DNA of 64,000 nt from Pyrocephalus nanus (GCA_038380795.1 CM076270.1:13807001-13871000), one strand, 5' to 3'; shown: positions 42,951-54,585, counted from the stretch's first letter. Notes: generated by a model not told the origin, from the sequence alone. Numbers and translations: made by a program.

Positions 42951-44337
42951 TTACCATTTCAGGGACTAGCCCATGATGCTCCTCCGAGTCGCCTTGTGCT
43001 GTAGTGGTGCAGACACAGCGAGTGAGTAGCCAGAATTACTCTTTCAGCCCTTTGGATGATATTCCCCAATCCATCACATCCTCAACACTCACAGCCAACC
43101 CTTTTCATTCACATTCAGACTCGCTTCTTCCTCCACAGCCTCCACTCTCCACTGCTCAGAGCTGGGTCTGTAGAGAAAGGACCTCTCAGAGGTGACTCTG
43201 AAAGGTCAGCAGCTCCTGGGATTTATATTCATCGCATGTCTGGAAGATCAGGCTGTAGAAGACTTCTCCACAGGTCCTCGAGGAGCTGCTTGGGAAGCTG
43301 AACCCCCAGCATCTCACGCCACTTTAATCCTCCTTTTCAGCTCCCAGTGGATCTGATTAGGCTGACAAAGAACTGAGAGCTGCCACAGCACTTCCCAGAA
43401 GCAGAGACAGGGCAAAATGAGGCTGAAGAGGGGGAAGGGAACTGTGTTTCCTTGTAGAGGTTTCCAAAATACCCTCCCCTGATAAGCACAAGTGGCTTAT
43501 TGCAGAGAAATAGGCAGAAGCCCCAACAGTCACCTGCTGAGATTTCCTTAATTTGAATTCCAGAACATCAGCAAAATTGTTACAACCCAAATAATTTCCC
43601 TGAGACCAGACTGAATGAGCTCTGGTGGCACCGTGAGGTCAAAGACTTGAGGAAAACCATATGGTCCAGTGGGAAGTGGACTTTAAAAAAGAGTCTTTGT
43701 GTCACAATAAAATGCCCAGAAGCAGTGTGACCAAATGGACACAGACAAGGAATGTGAACTCCTCTGGTCCAAGTCTTCCTGTGTTTGCAGCAATCCCTGT
43801 ACCAGTCGTAGAGTCGGCGTGGGTCCCTGTATGAGCTGCAGATAATTAATGATCCTTGCAGGCTGTGGTGGCCCACAGCACAAAAATGTCATTTGTTGGG
43901 CATGTAGCAGCTCTGTGGAGTACCAGGGAGGCCAGGATGTTTCCAGGATTTCATCCAACACAGTATCTTTCCTTTTTGCTCTCAGTGGTAGACACTTCTC
44001 TCCAGAAATGGAACATAACCAGGGGCTGCAGGCTCAGGTGTTAATTCAGGCCCAGGAGAGGCAGATGAAACACTGTGTAAATGAAGAGTAGCATGACAGG
44101 ATGGATGCAGTGAACGCCTGTCTCATCCCAGCCTCTCTCCCTGGGCTGGTATTTTGCTGGGAAGGGTTATTGTTAGAGCTCACTGTGTAAATTCTCAGTT
44201 TAAATATCCCCTGACTCACACTGCAAATGCTACTTGGGGAGTTGCTGCAGTGTCAGTATAAAACACATCCTGTGCCTCATCCCCAGAGAAATCACTGCAG
44301 GATCTGCCTGACCTTTGCAGGAGTGTTCCAGGCCATG
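42951..44337. other. Single-copy interval
   Basis: No repeat or gene recognised. Confidence 0.45.
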
Positions 44338-44443
44338 GTGGATGGAGCTCAGAGCAACCTGGGCTACTGGAAGGTGTCCCTGCCCACAGCACGAACTTTA
44401 AGGTCCCTCCCAACCCAAACCCTTCCATGGTTCTGGGATTTTC
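44338..44443 (+). mobile_element. CR1 3' end, group A
   Basis: Sense: GCTCAGAGCAACCTGGGC, TACTGGAAGGTGTCCCTGCC and CCCAACCCAAACCCTTCC, ending GGTTCTGGGATTTTC. Part of the CATGGCAGGG segment is deleted. Confidence 0.88.
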
Positions 44444-45329
44444 TGAAGGTGGCTCCAGCTCATCTACCTTTTCTCCTCAAAGTTAGACTTCCAGGTAAAC
44501 CTGCTTTTTGGGGCTCCTATATTTGGAGACAGGCAGCTCCAGGAGGTGGTCCTGCCCTTCCATAGAGGGCTCCTGGGGCCAGTCCCACCCCACTAAGTGC
44601 AGAAGGAGGTTACAACTCTCTTTAACAGCTGCACTAGGTGAGATTGTTGCCACAAGGACTGGACAGCCCTCACTGCTTCCCATTCCCTCTCTTTGTCCCT
44701 TCTTGGTCACTGGGATCCATTAGTTGTCTTAAACACCTCCTGGTGTCTGAGCAGGGATTTCAGCCTGTGGTAAGGATGGTAACCAAAATCCTGCCAGCTC
44801 CATGTGGAACGTTGTCGAGATGGGGTTTGTGCTCTATTGTTGCTATTGCCAAAATGAAATTCAATCAATCCAGTGGGTGAAAAGCCAGGGAGAAAGCCCT
44901 CCATGACACTGTGGGGACCTTGCATGGCCTCTCTGGCTGAGCCAGCAGCAGGATGATGCTAGGAAGGTCTCTGCTTCCTGAAGGACTCAATCCTTACTCC
45001 CCAGCTTGCCCTAGTCCCTCAAGGCTGATGCACTTCCTGGGACTGTGCTGAGCCAGCCCAGCTCTCATTATGTAGTAGAAGGTACCCCACAAACAAGTGG
45101 GTGTCTGGTTTTCACACCTTTGTGTTCCAGACCCTAAGGAGCTCCACCACCTCCTCCTTTTCCTCCTCCTCCCACAGCTGAGTTACCACCTCACCAAAGG
45201 ACATGTCTTGCTCTCTGTGCTCTGGGTTTTGCAGATGAAACTGTGGCATCTCTGTGCTGCTGCTTGGCCTGGACCAGAGCTTTGAGGAGCATCAAGTGAT
45301 GAGGGAATGGAAGTGATGGATTTGATCAT
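44444..45329. other. Single-copy interval left of the inverted repeat
   Basis: No repeat or gene recognised. CCTCC-type pyrimidine-rich sequence lies near 45148-45175. Confidence 0.45.
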
Positions 45330-45577
45330 GGGACTTGGATTCCCAGCAGACAGCTCAGCTCTGAGTAATAGGAAGTTTGAAGGATCCTTCCATGTACCAC
45401 AGCCTGGAAACAAGCAGGTGACCATCTGCTGACCTTCTATGTGTCCACAGCCTGGAGGTGACATGGACCGGCTCTGCCATCCTTTTTGAACACCAACAGA
45501 GGTGGAATGTTCTCCACCCATCTCCAGCCAACTGCATCCCACACAGAGCCCTCTCCCAAGCTGTGCCAGCTCTTGGG
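45330..45577 (+). repeat. Left arm of a ~250-bp inverted repeat
   Basis: From GGGACTTGGATTCCCAGCAG through CCATGTACCACAGCCTGG, GTGGAATGTTCTCCACCC and CCCACACAGAGCCCTCTCCC to GCCAGCTCTTGGG. 46163-46417 is its reverse complement at roughly 93% identity by eye, with short indels. The spacer is 585 bp. A transcript through both arms would form a long duplex. Confidence 0.88.
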
Positions 45578-46162
45578 CTCCACAGGAGAAGGAGAAGGAG
45601 GAGGGGGAGGAGGTTGCAGGTGTTTCAGTGCCATTATCAGCCCTGAATCAGTCATTTTCCATCTGCAACTCAGCTTTTATTCCTGCATGCACTGTGTGGG
45701 CCTCCTTGCTTGCTCTGAAAAGCTTTGTTTTTCCTTGTCTCCCTGATGATCCTGTCTCTTCCCCCTTCTCATCCTTCCTCAGTCTTACTCTGCCCTCCTC
45801 AGGCCTGGCTCTGGCACAGAGACCTTTGGAGGTGCTGATGGTGTGGCTGTGTCCTGGGCTGGCTGTGATTCCCAGGATGTGACACACAGCCTGTTTGGCT
45901 GCTGACCATCCCATGGATCTGCACATCCAGGTGTGAGACAGCAGAGTGACTTGGATCTGGCTGGGGGCCACTGGAACAGGGAGTCCCACACCCCCAACTG
46001 ACTCGGCAAGGAAGAGCAAAGTGAAGTGTGGAGGTGAACAAATGAGCCACCAGATGCTGGTGGAGCAACACCTTGGGCCACGTCCTCACTGGGACAAGGC
46101 TCTGGAGCCACATCTGACTTGGCCAGCACTGGAGCAGGCACTGACTTACACCTGAGTTACAC
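45578..46162. other. Spacer between the inverted arms
   Basis: Not repeated within the window. It starts with a purine-rich GGAGAAGGAGAAGG stretch (45584-45620). No gene recognised. The frames that run from the arms into the spacer on each strand share their first ~25 residues only because the arms are inverted copies. Confidence 0.5.
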
Positions 46163-46417
46163 TCCCAGGAGCTGGCACAGCTTGGGAGAGGGCTCTGTGT
46201 GGGATGCAGTTGGCTGGAGATGGGTGGAGAACATTCCACCTCTGCTAGTGTTCAAAAAGAAGGATGGCAGAGCTGGCCCATGTCACTTCCAGGCTGTGGG
46301 GGACACATAGAAGGTGAGAAGATGGTCATCTGCTTGTTTCCAGGCTGTGGTACATGGAAGGATCCTTCTGACTTTCTGTTACTCAGAGCTGAGCTGTCTG
46401 CTGGGAATCCAAGTCCT
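46163..46417 (-). repeat. Right arm of the ~250-bp inverted repeat
   Basis: Inverted partner of 45330-45577. Differences include CACTAGCAGAGG versus CACCAACAGAGG and extra bases in TCCTTCTTTTTGAAC and GTCCCCCACAGCC. Confidence 0.88.
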
Positions 46418-47734
46418 GGGATCACACTGGGATTACACTGGGATCAAGGACACCTACCCTATCCCAGGCTTCCTCAGCGTCTTCAGTGCAGAGGTTCCTC
46501 TCCCAGCACTGGCTCATCCATCTGGGCAGCACCAAATCCTCATCCCTGAAGTGACCCTGCTCTTTCCTCTGAAGTGACCCTGCTCTTTCCCCTGCTGTCC
46601 AGAGCTGAGAATTTAGCTGCCATGTCAAAGCTTTGGAAAACCATTGCAGAGAGCAGGGTCACACACAGAGAGGCAAAGTTCAATAAAGTGTGGAGCCAGA
46701 GTGCTGCCTCCTCCCAGCAGTGAAGGTGAGCAGCCTGAAGTGGCTGTGCAGCAGGAGTTCAGTGGGATGCTGCAGGCACAGCACACCCACAATCCCCCAG
46801 CAGATGTTCTGCTCAGCTCCTCACGTGTTGCCTCAACCAGCCACTGGGGAACAGTGCCCCGGGCCAGAAGGGATCAAAGAGCACATACAGCCCTGCAAAC
46901 ATCGGTAAGTGCCCTTGTTACACCTCCTGCTCCTGCTGGGGCGCTGAAGATGAGCCCAGCCCATTCCAAGGAGTCCCCGGAGGATCCACTCCCACTAAGA
47001 GCTTTCCACAGTCAGTCTTCCGGACCCAGGCTCCTCCCAAGAGGTCTGTTATTTGGGTGCCATCTCCTGGTTTGTGCCACCTGCTTCAGGCAGCAGCTGT
47101 TGGAGCAGAGATTGGAGCAGGGACTGAGTGATGCAGAACCTTGGCTTTCCCCAGGGGATGTGGGGATAAAGCAGAACACCACATGTCCATAGAAACAGGT
47201 ATTTGCTGAAAGAGAGGGGAGGTACCGTTAAGCACTGCTGCTTTCCTGGCCTCTTAGAGAAACCAGATCACTTCTCAGACTGTGTCCATTCCCAAAAATC
47301 CCTTTGGGCCTGCTGGGAAGCACCTTCAGGCACCGAGAGCTGGTGGACCTAAAGGTAAGTGTGGGTTCCCAGCCCAGTGGCAGCACAGGGGGGACTCCCA
47401 GAGCTCAGTGTGGTGTTTGCAGCAGGGGAGCTCAGCGTGGGCCTGCCTTGGTGCCACCAGGGATGCTCCTCTGGGAAATGGGGGCAGATTCTTGGCATTC
47501 AGCCCCCATGGCTGTGGGCTGCACAGCCTCTTATCCCAGCTATAGGATCCACCCACTGCCTTTAATGATTCACATCCCTCACTTGTATCACTTAACCCCT
47601 TCCTACAGCATGCTCAGAGCTTCCCCAATCTGCCACTTAATCCTATTTCTGAGGCCTCCTTTCCATCAGTGCTCCAGCTGGGAAGGGAACTGCTCCAGGA
47701 GCATGAACTAGAGGGCGTGGTGGTATTGTTGGGG
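46418..47734. other. Single-copy interval with a short tandem repeat
   Basis: 46421-46449 repeats CACTGGGAT twice. 46546-46591 is a 23-base tandem duplication (separate entry). The plus-strand frame at 46644-47192 (182 codons) has no recognisable feature. Confidence 0.45.
46546..46591 (+). repeat. Two-copy 23-bp tandem repeat
   Basis: CTGAAGTGACCCTGCTCTTT followed by CCT (46546-46568) repeats at once as CTGAAGTGACCCTGCTCTTT plus CCC (46569-46591). The near-identity shows a recent slippage or duplication event. Confidence 0.93.
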
Positions 47735-47811
47735 TGTCTGTGCAGGGCCAGGAGCTGGACTTGATGATCCTTGTAGGTTCCTTCCATCTCAGGATATTCT
47801 GTGATTCTATA
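47735..47811 (+). mobile_element. CR1 3' tail, group C
   Basis: Sense: GTGTCTGTGCAGGGCCAGG, GACTTGATGATCCTTGTAGG and GATATTCTGTGATTCTAT. It retains an intact octamer end but almost nothing upstream. Confidence 0.88.
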
Positions 47812-48017
47812 AACTGGGGTGTTTTGGCTGTAGAATGGGAACAAATGTATGGACACTGGTTTCATATCCTGGAATTCCTCTCCTGACTTGCTCTGGCGAA
47901 ACACATTGGCACTGTTGTCCCTGCAGCTCCTCTTCTTCCTCTGGCTCTCTTTAGGGGTCTCACAGGCCGTGTGCTGCTGAGTGGGATTCATCCACACCCA
48001 TCCATGGAGCTCAAGAT
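47812..48017. other. Short single-copy gap
   Basis: Nothing recognised between the two CR1 copies. Confidence 0.45.
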
Positions 48018-48385
48018 TCCATGGAGTAAAGGAGGCTCAGGGGGGACCTTCTGGCTCTGCAACTCCCTGACAGGAGTGGGGAGCTGGGAGGGGGAATCGG
48101 GCTCTGCTCCCAGGGAACAAGGGATGGGACAAGGGGAAATTGCCTCAGGTTGTGCCAAGGGAGGGTCAGGTTGGATATTGGGGAAAATTCCTTCACAGAA
48201 AGGGTTGTCAAGCATTGGAAGGGGCTGCCCAGGGCAATGGTGGAGTCCCCATTCCCAAAGGGATTTAACAGCCATGTGGATGTAGCCCCTGGGGACATGG
48301 TTAGTGGTGGCCTTGACATTGCTGGGGGATGGTTGGATTCAACGATCTTAGAGGGCTTTTCCAACCTAAGCAATTCCATGATTGT
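48018..48385 (+). mobile_element. CR1 LINE, group B, sub-lineage shared with 54080-54585
   Basis: Sense: GGAGTAAAGGAGGCTCAGGG, GGGATGGGACAAGGGGAAAT, GGGAAAATTCCTTCACAGAA, CCCATTCCCAAAGGGATTTA and GATGTAGCCCCTGGGGACAT. The spellings GGATGGGACAAGG and CATTCCCAAAGGG occur only here and at 54080-54585. The two copies look much closer to each other than to other group B copies. Confidence 0.93.
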
Positions 48386-48885
48386 ATGTATTGAGCTTTG
48401 GCTGCCTGTGGTTCTGGAGTCCTTTCCACAGGCAGTCTGGATGCTCTGGCACCAGAAAGCAAACAAAGGAGCCCGGTCTGGGTTGTTTTTTCCCCCCAAG
48501 AATCAGAAAAAATGATCCTCTCCACCACTTGCTTGCAATTGGAATAAGAAACATGGGACAGCAGGAAAAATATTGACCTTTTGCAATTCCAAGTAGACAG
48601 AAAAGGCAGAATTAATGAATAGGGTGATTTTAAAGAGGGAGCCCATAACAGAAGACAATTAAAACAATCCCTCTTACTCATGCTCACAACATCTGGCACA
48701 GGTGGAAGAGATTCATCTTGTAAAGGAGGAGAAAAAAAAAAAAAGCAAGAAAGAAAACCCAGTGGCACGTTTGTTTACAAACAGCTTCAGTCTTTGATGT
48801 GCACGATGAGCTGGGAGAGAAGAGAGAGCCAAGCCCTCATAACCCCAACTTTCTGCCTGCAAAGACTTTTTACCCAGGGATTTTC
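48386..48885. other. Single-copy interval
   Basis: AT-rich 48490-48670. An A run lies near 48731. No gene recognised. Confidence 0.45.
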
Positions 48886-48985
48886 ATCCCTGAAAGTGTT
48901 CCAGACCAGGTTGGATGGAGATTGGAGCAACCTGGGATAGGAAGAGGTGTCAATGGTGTAAAGAAATGGGCTCTAAGGTCCCTTC
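48886..48985 (+). mobile_element. CR1 3' end, group A, diverged
   Basis: Sense: CATCCCTGAAAGTGTTCCAG, GGTTGGATGGAGATTGGAGC and GCTCTAAGGTCCCTTCCC. The end is replaced by AAATAAAAACAC. Confidence 0.85.
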
Positions 48986-49338
48986 CCAAATAAAAACACA
49001 TGGCCATTTGTAGCAGTGCAATAAAGGGAATGGATCCAGCAGTGTCCCTCTTTTCCAGGCTCCCATTCCCACTTTGGTGCGGTGACCTCGGGATCGTGGA
49101 GCCGTGAGATGGGCCGGTTGCCATGGACACTGCTGGGATGGCAGCGAGAAATCACAACGAGGGCACCTGCACACGGAATACTGGGGCCTTGGGAGTGGGA
49201 ACACCGAAATAAAGTGGGATTTGGGGGCAAGTCAGAAAATCCATTAGGAAATCCCCATGTTCCTCGAGCACTGGGGTTTCCCTGGGACAGAGAGGTGGAC
49301 ATTTCAAGATGACACATCACACTGACTGTGGCTCGTGG
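48986..49338. other. Single-copy interval with near-X-box
   Basis: 49080-49180 is mildly CpG-rich and holds GTTGCCATGGACAC (49117-49130), an X-box with one good half-site (GTTGCC) and one poor one. TGACCTCGGGATC precedes it. No gene recognised. Confidence 0.4.
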
Positions 49339-49528
49339 AGCACTTTGGGCACAGGAGTGGCCCTGGTTGCCCAGGGAAGTGTCCAGGTGGTGGAGTCACC
49401 ATTCCTGGAGGGATTTAAAAGCCACATGGATGTGGCACTTGGGGACATGGGTCAGTGGTGGCCTTGCATGGTTGGGCTCAAAGACCTTAGAGGGCTTTTC
49501 CAAACCCAGTGATTCCATGATACTATGG
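49339..49528 (+). mobile_element. CR1 LINE, group B
   Basis: Sense: GTTGCCCAGGGAAGTGTCC, CATTCCTGGAGGGATTTAAA, GGGCTTTTCCAAACCCAG and GATTCCATGATACTATGG. Its 5' part has decayed. Confidence 0.9.
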
Positions 49529-49639
49529 CTGGGTTGTACAAGGCCAACTCAGCTGGAGATTGGCTGGTGGGGTTCTTAAAAACCTTACTAGAGCTGGTCA
49601 CTGTTCTCTCCCATCATTCCTCCTTTCTCTTTGGATAAG

Positions 49640-49799
49640 CCTTTCTCCATCCCTGGAAGTGTCCAAGGCCAGGTTGGACAGAGCTCGGAGATACCTGGGA
49701 TAGTGGAAGGTATCCCTGCCCATGGCAGGGAGTGGAACAAAATGATCTTTAAGGTCCCTTCCAACCCAAACCATTCCACGATTCCATGATTCTGTGATC
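49640..49799 (+). mobile_element. CR1 3' end, group A, intact octamers
   Basis: Sense: CCATCCCTGGAAGTGTCC, GGTATCCCTGCCCATGGC and CCCAAACCATTCCACGATTC, ending CATGATTCTGTGATC. It keeps a well-preserved series of terminal octamers. Confidence 0.93.
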
Positions 49800-51469
49800 T
49801 CCCAGCCAGCTGGAATTTTTTCCTGGGAGGAGAGGAAAGGAAAGGAAGGAAGGCAGGAAGGAAGGAAGAAATCCTTCACAACTGGAAGGGGCTGTGAAAC
49901 AGAGAAATTAATTTTATACCTTTCATACCTTTTCCCCTCCCCGTCCTCATTAAAATCAAATGCACTGTCTCTTCCTTCACTTCCATCTGCCCGAACCAAT
50001 ACCCAGTCCTGACAAATCAGGAATGCAAATCCAATCAAGTTGCATTTGTTTTTGTTATAAGGAGCTGGCACGGACTGCTCTGCAGGAAAACCCAAACAAG
50101 AAACCACTAAAACATTATGCAGCTGGGGGAGTGTAAACCTGGCTCGGGGTCCCCAGCAAGGTGTGGATGCAGCGTGGGGGAAGTGGGCCAGGAGAGCTCC
50201 CTGGGCAGCTCCAGGGGGGCTTTTTTGAGCTTGCTGGTGATTTTTCAAAGCAAACATGCAGTGGAGTGAGGGGCAGATTATTGTAATGTATTAATATTTA
50301 GCAGCTGAAGAGGAAAAACTGAAGCATTTCATGACAGCTACAAGATCTTGTTCCTTTTTGTGTTAATTGTGTCTGATTTAAAAGCTCACACAAAGCAAAT
50401 AAAGCAAATCAGAAACCTCAAAATATTTTGCTTAGAAAACATTGACACAAGAACAGGTTGTTTGTTGTTTGGATTTTTTTTTTCCCTTTCAAGGAACTGT
50501 TCCAGAGAAAGCCAATTCCATTAACGTGGATCTGAAGGAGGTGATGTGAGCGAGCATTAAAAAAGGTTGAGGCAGTGAAAGCATTCCCTGTTTACTCGCA
50601 AGCCCCAGCTCTGGGATTCTTGAGGATGCAGAGTTGGAGCTTCGGTTAAAAAACACGATCAGGTTTTCCTGGTGCTGGAAACCCAGGCAATGAAATAATC
50701 CTGCTGGGACACTCAGAAGAGCTGAGCTCTCCCCCTGGCACTGGCCTCGTGTCCTTGTGGTGCTGGGGGTCTCCTCCCTTCTCCTTCCTCAGTTCCCTTC
50801 TCCTCCCTTCTCCCCCTGTGGATGCACCTTAGGAGCACACTCACCCTCTGCTCTGTAGCTGCTCTTAGCGAGTGTCTCTGTTCCCCCTGGGGCCGTGGGG
50901 CTGCTGTGACCCGCGAACAGTTCCTGCCCTTCCTCCTGCCTTTGCTCAGAGGCATCAGAGCAGCCCGAGCCTCCCACCTTGCTCCGCAGGGAGCTGTGGA
51001 GCTGCATCCAACCTGTGTTAAACACAGTCCCTTCCCAAGGACTGTGTTTAACAGAAGCTTTGGAAGCGGGAGAGCAGGACTCGGCGTGCTGGAGGAGCCC
51101 GGGAAGAGCAATTCGCTTCCTTGGGAGGAATTGATCTTCAAAGCTGTTGATGCCGCGTTTGAAATGCATTCTGCTGTTCCCGGCACTTAAATCATCTTTC
51201 TCTCTCTCACACCCGCCTTTGTTGTTCCAACATCAAAGGAACGCTGCCCTGCCCCGCTAAACAGTCCCTCCCCGGCGCTATCCCGGGTAATTCCAGCCTC
51301 ATGTTCCATCCCGGGCAGTCTGGGGGGAGGTTTGGCTCCTCAGGGGAGGTGGGGAACCCGGTGGCACCACCCTGAGGTGGATTTGGGCGTTGGTCCCATC
51401 ACAGGTTGAGAACTGGGTCTGTAACAGGGGACATAGAGATGGCAACGGGGTGGTGGGACAAGTTCTCCG
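49800..51469. other. 1.7-kb single-copy interval
   Basis: 49830-49870 is GGAAGGAA-type simple sequence. 50260-50580 is AT-rich with conserved-looking words (GTTAATTGTGTCTGATTTAA, AAGCAAATAAAGCAAATC). 50850-51300 is comparatively CpG-rich (CCCGCGAACAG, GATGCCGCGTTTG, CCCGGCGCTATCCCGGG) and encloses the 15-bp hairpin. Frames of up to 157 codons there have no recognisable motif. Confidence 0.4.
51016..51053. repeat. Perfect 15-bp hairpin, 8-nt loop
   Basis: TGTTAAACACAGTCC (51016-51030), loop CTTCCCAA, then the exact reverse complement GGACTGTGTTTAACA (51039-51053). The left arm overlaps a second self-complementary word, CTGTGTTAAACACAG (51013-51027). The stem is too short for a typical microRNA precursor. 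Confidence 0.92.
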
Positions 51470-51755
51470 TGGGGACCAGGGGCGGCACCCAGGGAATGGC
51501 TGGAGCTGTGTCAGGGCAGGGTCAGGTTGGATCTCAGGAAAAGGTTCTTCCCCCAGAGGGTGGTTGGCACTGAACAGGCTCCCCAGGGCAGTGGGCACAG
51601 CCCCAAGGCTGCCAGAGCTCCAGGAGGCTTTGGATGATCCTCTGGGGCACAGGGTGGGACTCTTGGGACTGGGACTGGGCCTGTGCAGGGCTGAGGGTTG
51701 GACTGGATGATCCTTGTGGTTCCCTTCCAACTCAGCACATTCTGGGATTCTGAGG
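51470..51755 (+). mobile_element. CR1 LINE, group C
   Basis: Sense: CAGGGGCGGCACCCAGGG, GGCAGTGGGCACAGCCCCAA, GAGGCTTTGGATGATCCTCT, CTGGGCCTGTGCAGGGCTGA and CAGCACATTCTGGGATTCTG. The 226-codon and other long minus-strand frames here are CR1-derived. Confidence 0.93.
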
Positions 51756-54079
51756 GTTGGGTTGTCTCCCTGACACCCATGGTGGTTGTTCCTGTTTGTT
51801 TGTTGACCTCCTGTTGTCCTCCCATCTCCACGTTGCTCAGCATGTGCCTTGGCTTTGGGTGGAATTCCATGGCCCCAAAGCCCTCTAGAGAGCATCCTCT
51901 GCTCAGGACAAGGATGTGCAGCAGCACAGCAGAACCAGCTCTGCCTCAGCAGGAGGTACCGGAGGGGTTTGGCAAGCAAATCACGTCTGGCAGTGACAGT
52001 ATCGGCTCCTTGGGCGTGATGTGGTTCCTTCCCCCTCCCCCCTAGTCTCCAGCTCCAACCTGTGCTCTTGAGGAGGCTTTAGAGCTCATCTGTGCTATTG
52101 TCACAGGAAGCCTGGAAAAGGTTAAACGAACCCAAATTGCTGAGTCTTTGGAATAAAAGCAGAGTCTCTCCTGGCGGGGGATTCGCTGAACAAAAGGCCT
52201 TCAGCACTCAGATTGATTTCAGCAGCTTTTCCCAGGGGATTCAGAGGGGTGACCCTGCATCCAAATTCCCACAGGAAGCAAACTGAAACCCCTGGGAGAT
52301 AAAGTGACTCTCCCTGGAGTCTCTTTCTCTCGGGTTCCCATCTCCTGCCCGGATGAGGCGACCGAAGAGCTGGGGCAGCACAGGGACCCCCTGGCTCAGC
52401 TCTCATCTGCCAACCCCACCTGGAGCTGAATCAACAGGGGTCACCAGAACATCTGGCTCGTTCTGGGGCCTTCCTCCTCTGGAGATGCCATTTCACCAGC
52501 ACAAGGAGCAAAATATCGGGTGGAAACTTCCACCTTGTGGGTCTGGGTTGATCCTTTCAGCCTCCACGCTGGGAATGGTTCCGTGCCCTGGGTGGGAAAT
52601 GTGCTCCCTCACAGTTTCTTCTCTCTCCTGTTTGCATAATTAAGAGAAATTACAGAGTATTTGGCCTGCTTGGAGTATTTACATCATAAGCCTCATGATA
52701 GTTGTTTTTCTTAAGTCTTCCCAGTCATCCCCCCTCCCAAGCCAGCCAAGCCAGAGGGAATTCCATTTGGAAGCGTTTCCAGCAAATGCCAAGGCCCAGA
52801 GCAGGAGCACAGATGTTGTCAGAGATACTCTTCCCCTCCGTGTGAATAACTGTGCATCCTCTGGGGCTCCAAAGGTAGAAAATGAGGTAGAACATAGCAT
52901 TCCTGGGGCTGGGAACACCTACAGAAGACTCTGGCCTTGAGAGCTGGGGGAACAATAATCCCCTGTCTGAATCAATCCCTGAGTTGTCTGGGACAAGGAC
53001 AGCTTGGGGACCTTGATCCCAGCCACAGTGTTGCCATCATCAAGAAAATAAATAAAAAATATGGCTTTTAATCCTCTTAATTGGTTGCATTACTGACACT
53101 CTCTGGCGCTGGCTGGGGAATGAGAAAATCTATAAAACACTCTGGTTTGTCCATCCCAGCCTGTGCCTGAGATTGTGTTGTCATTCAGGGCACAGAGAGG
53201 AGAAAACACCTGAATACTCAGCAAAAGAAAAAGGTCCCCTTCCCTCCCCTGCAACCCTGCACTGGGAAACTGGTCCCACTGGAGCAGGTGCAATTTGTGG
53301 CACCCAGAAAACACCCACAGTGAAATACATCAAGGCTCTAATGAGGGAGGATGGACCTTTTTTTTATGCTTTGTCTTTGGAGGAGCCTAATTCTCTTCCC
53401 TAAACCTTTGCCAATGACAGACAATCTCATAAAGCATTTTTATTGGATTTTAGAACAATTTAATTAGCGACTCCGGCGGTGATGCTGCAGAATCGGTGTC
53501 TCTGGGGACAGGGAAACAGAAGTGGCGGCAGCACTCAACGTGCACAGGGTGGGGTGGGAGGACAGGGACAAGGGACAGGGAAGAAGGACATGGGGGGAGA
53601 ACAGACCTTGGCTGTATCTCTTCTGAGGGCTGGGTAGAAGGCAGGTGTGCCAACATGTCCACCTGCCTCCTCTGTGCCTCCTTGAGGGGCTTTGCAGGGT
53701 GGGCACAGCCCTGGGAGTTCCAACCCTGGTTGGGTCGCTTGTGGCTCAAAATGGGGACTTTGGAGCAAACCAGGACATTCTCTTGGGGGCAGCAGGAGTG
53801 TGTCCAAAATACCAAGGGCTCTACAAGTCCAGCTGTGTTCCCTCTTTAGCCCTTTCCATGGCAGAGTGGCCTCGAACCACCATGGGCCAGACTTGATAGG
53901 AATGAAGCTTCACCATAGAGGCATCGAGCAGGACCTGCCCTGCTGCCCCCACCACCCCGTGTGAGGAGCAGAGCTCAAGGTTTGCAAGCCCTGTCTGGAT
54001 GTTTGGAGAACAAATCTGAGCTGGGTGTGCCCAGGTGGGCAAAAAGGCCAAGGGCACTTCACTTGTACCAGCACTGGTG
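51756..54079. other. 2.3-kb single-copy interval
   Basis: 52620-52710 and 53030-53100 are AT-rich. Otherwise no repeat, RNA gene or coding signature was seen. Confidence 0.45.
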
Positions 54080-54585
54080 AGGCACCTCCAGTCCTGGGGG
54101 CAGTTCTGGGCCCCTCACACAAGAGAGACATTGAGGGGCTGGAGTGTGTACAGGGAAGAGAATGGAGCTGGGAAGGGGCTGGAGCAGCAGGAGCGGCTGA
54201 GAGAGCTGGGGGTGCTCAGCCTGGAGTAAAGGAGGCTCAGGGGGGACCTTCTGGATCTGCAACTCCCTGACAGGAGTGGGAGCTGGGGGATGTCGGGCTC
54301 TGCTCCCAGGGAACAAGGGATGGGACAAGGGGAAATGGCCTCAGGTTGTGCCAGGGGAGGGTTAGGTTGGATATTGGGGAAAATTCCTTCACAGAAAGGG
54401 TTGTCAAGCATTGGAAGGGGCTGCCCAGGGCAATGGTGGAATCCCCATTCCCAAAGGGATTTAACAGCCATGTGGATGTGGCCCCTGGGGACATGGTTAG
54501 CAGTGGCCTTGGCATTGATGGCGGAACAGCTGATGATCTTGGGGGTCTTCTCCAACTTCAACAACTCTGTTATTCTACATCATGG
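54080..54585 (+). mobile_element. CR1 LINE, group B, long copy
   Basis: Sense from GGCACCTCCAGTCCTGGGG through GGGCCCCTCACACAAGAGAG, GAGAGAGCTGGGGGTGCTC and GGGAAAATTCCTTCACAGAA to CAACAACTCTGTTATTCTAC. It is the longest group B copy and includes about 120 bp upstream of where its close relative at 48018 is truncated. Confidence 0.93.

Noticed and set aside
45584..45620. GGAGAAGGAGG purine stretch as a microsatellite
   Set aside because: Short and irregular; recorded only as part of the inverted-repeat spacer.
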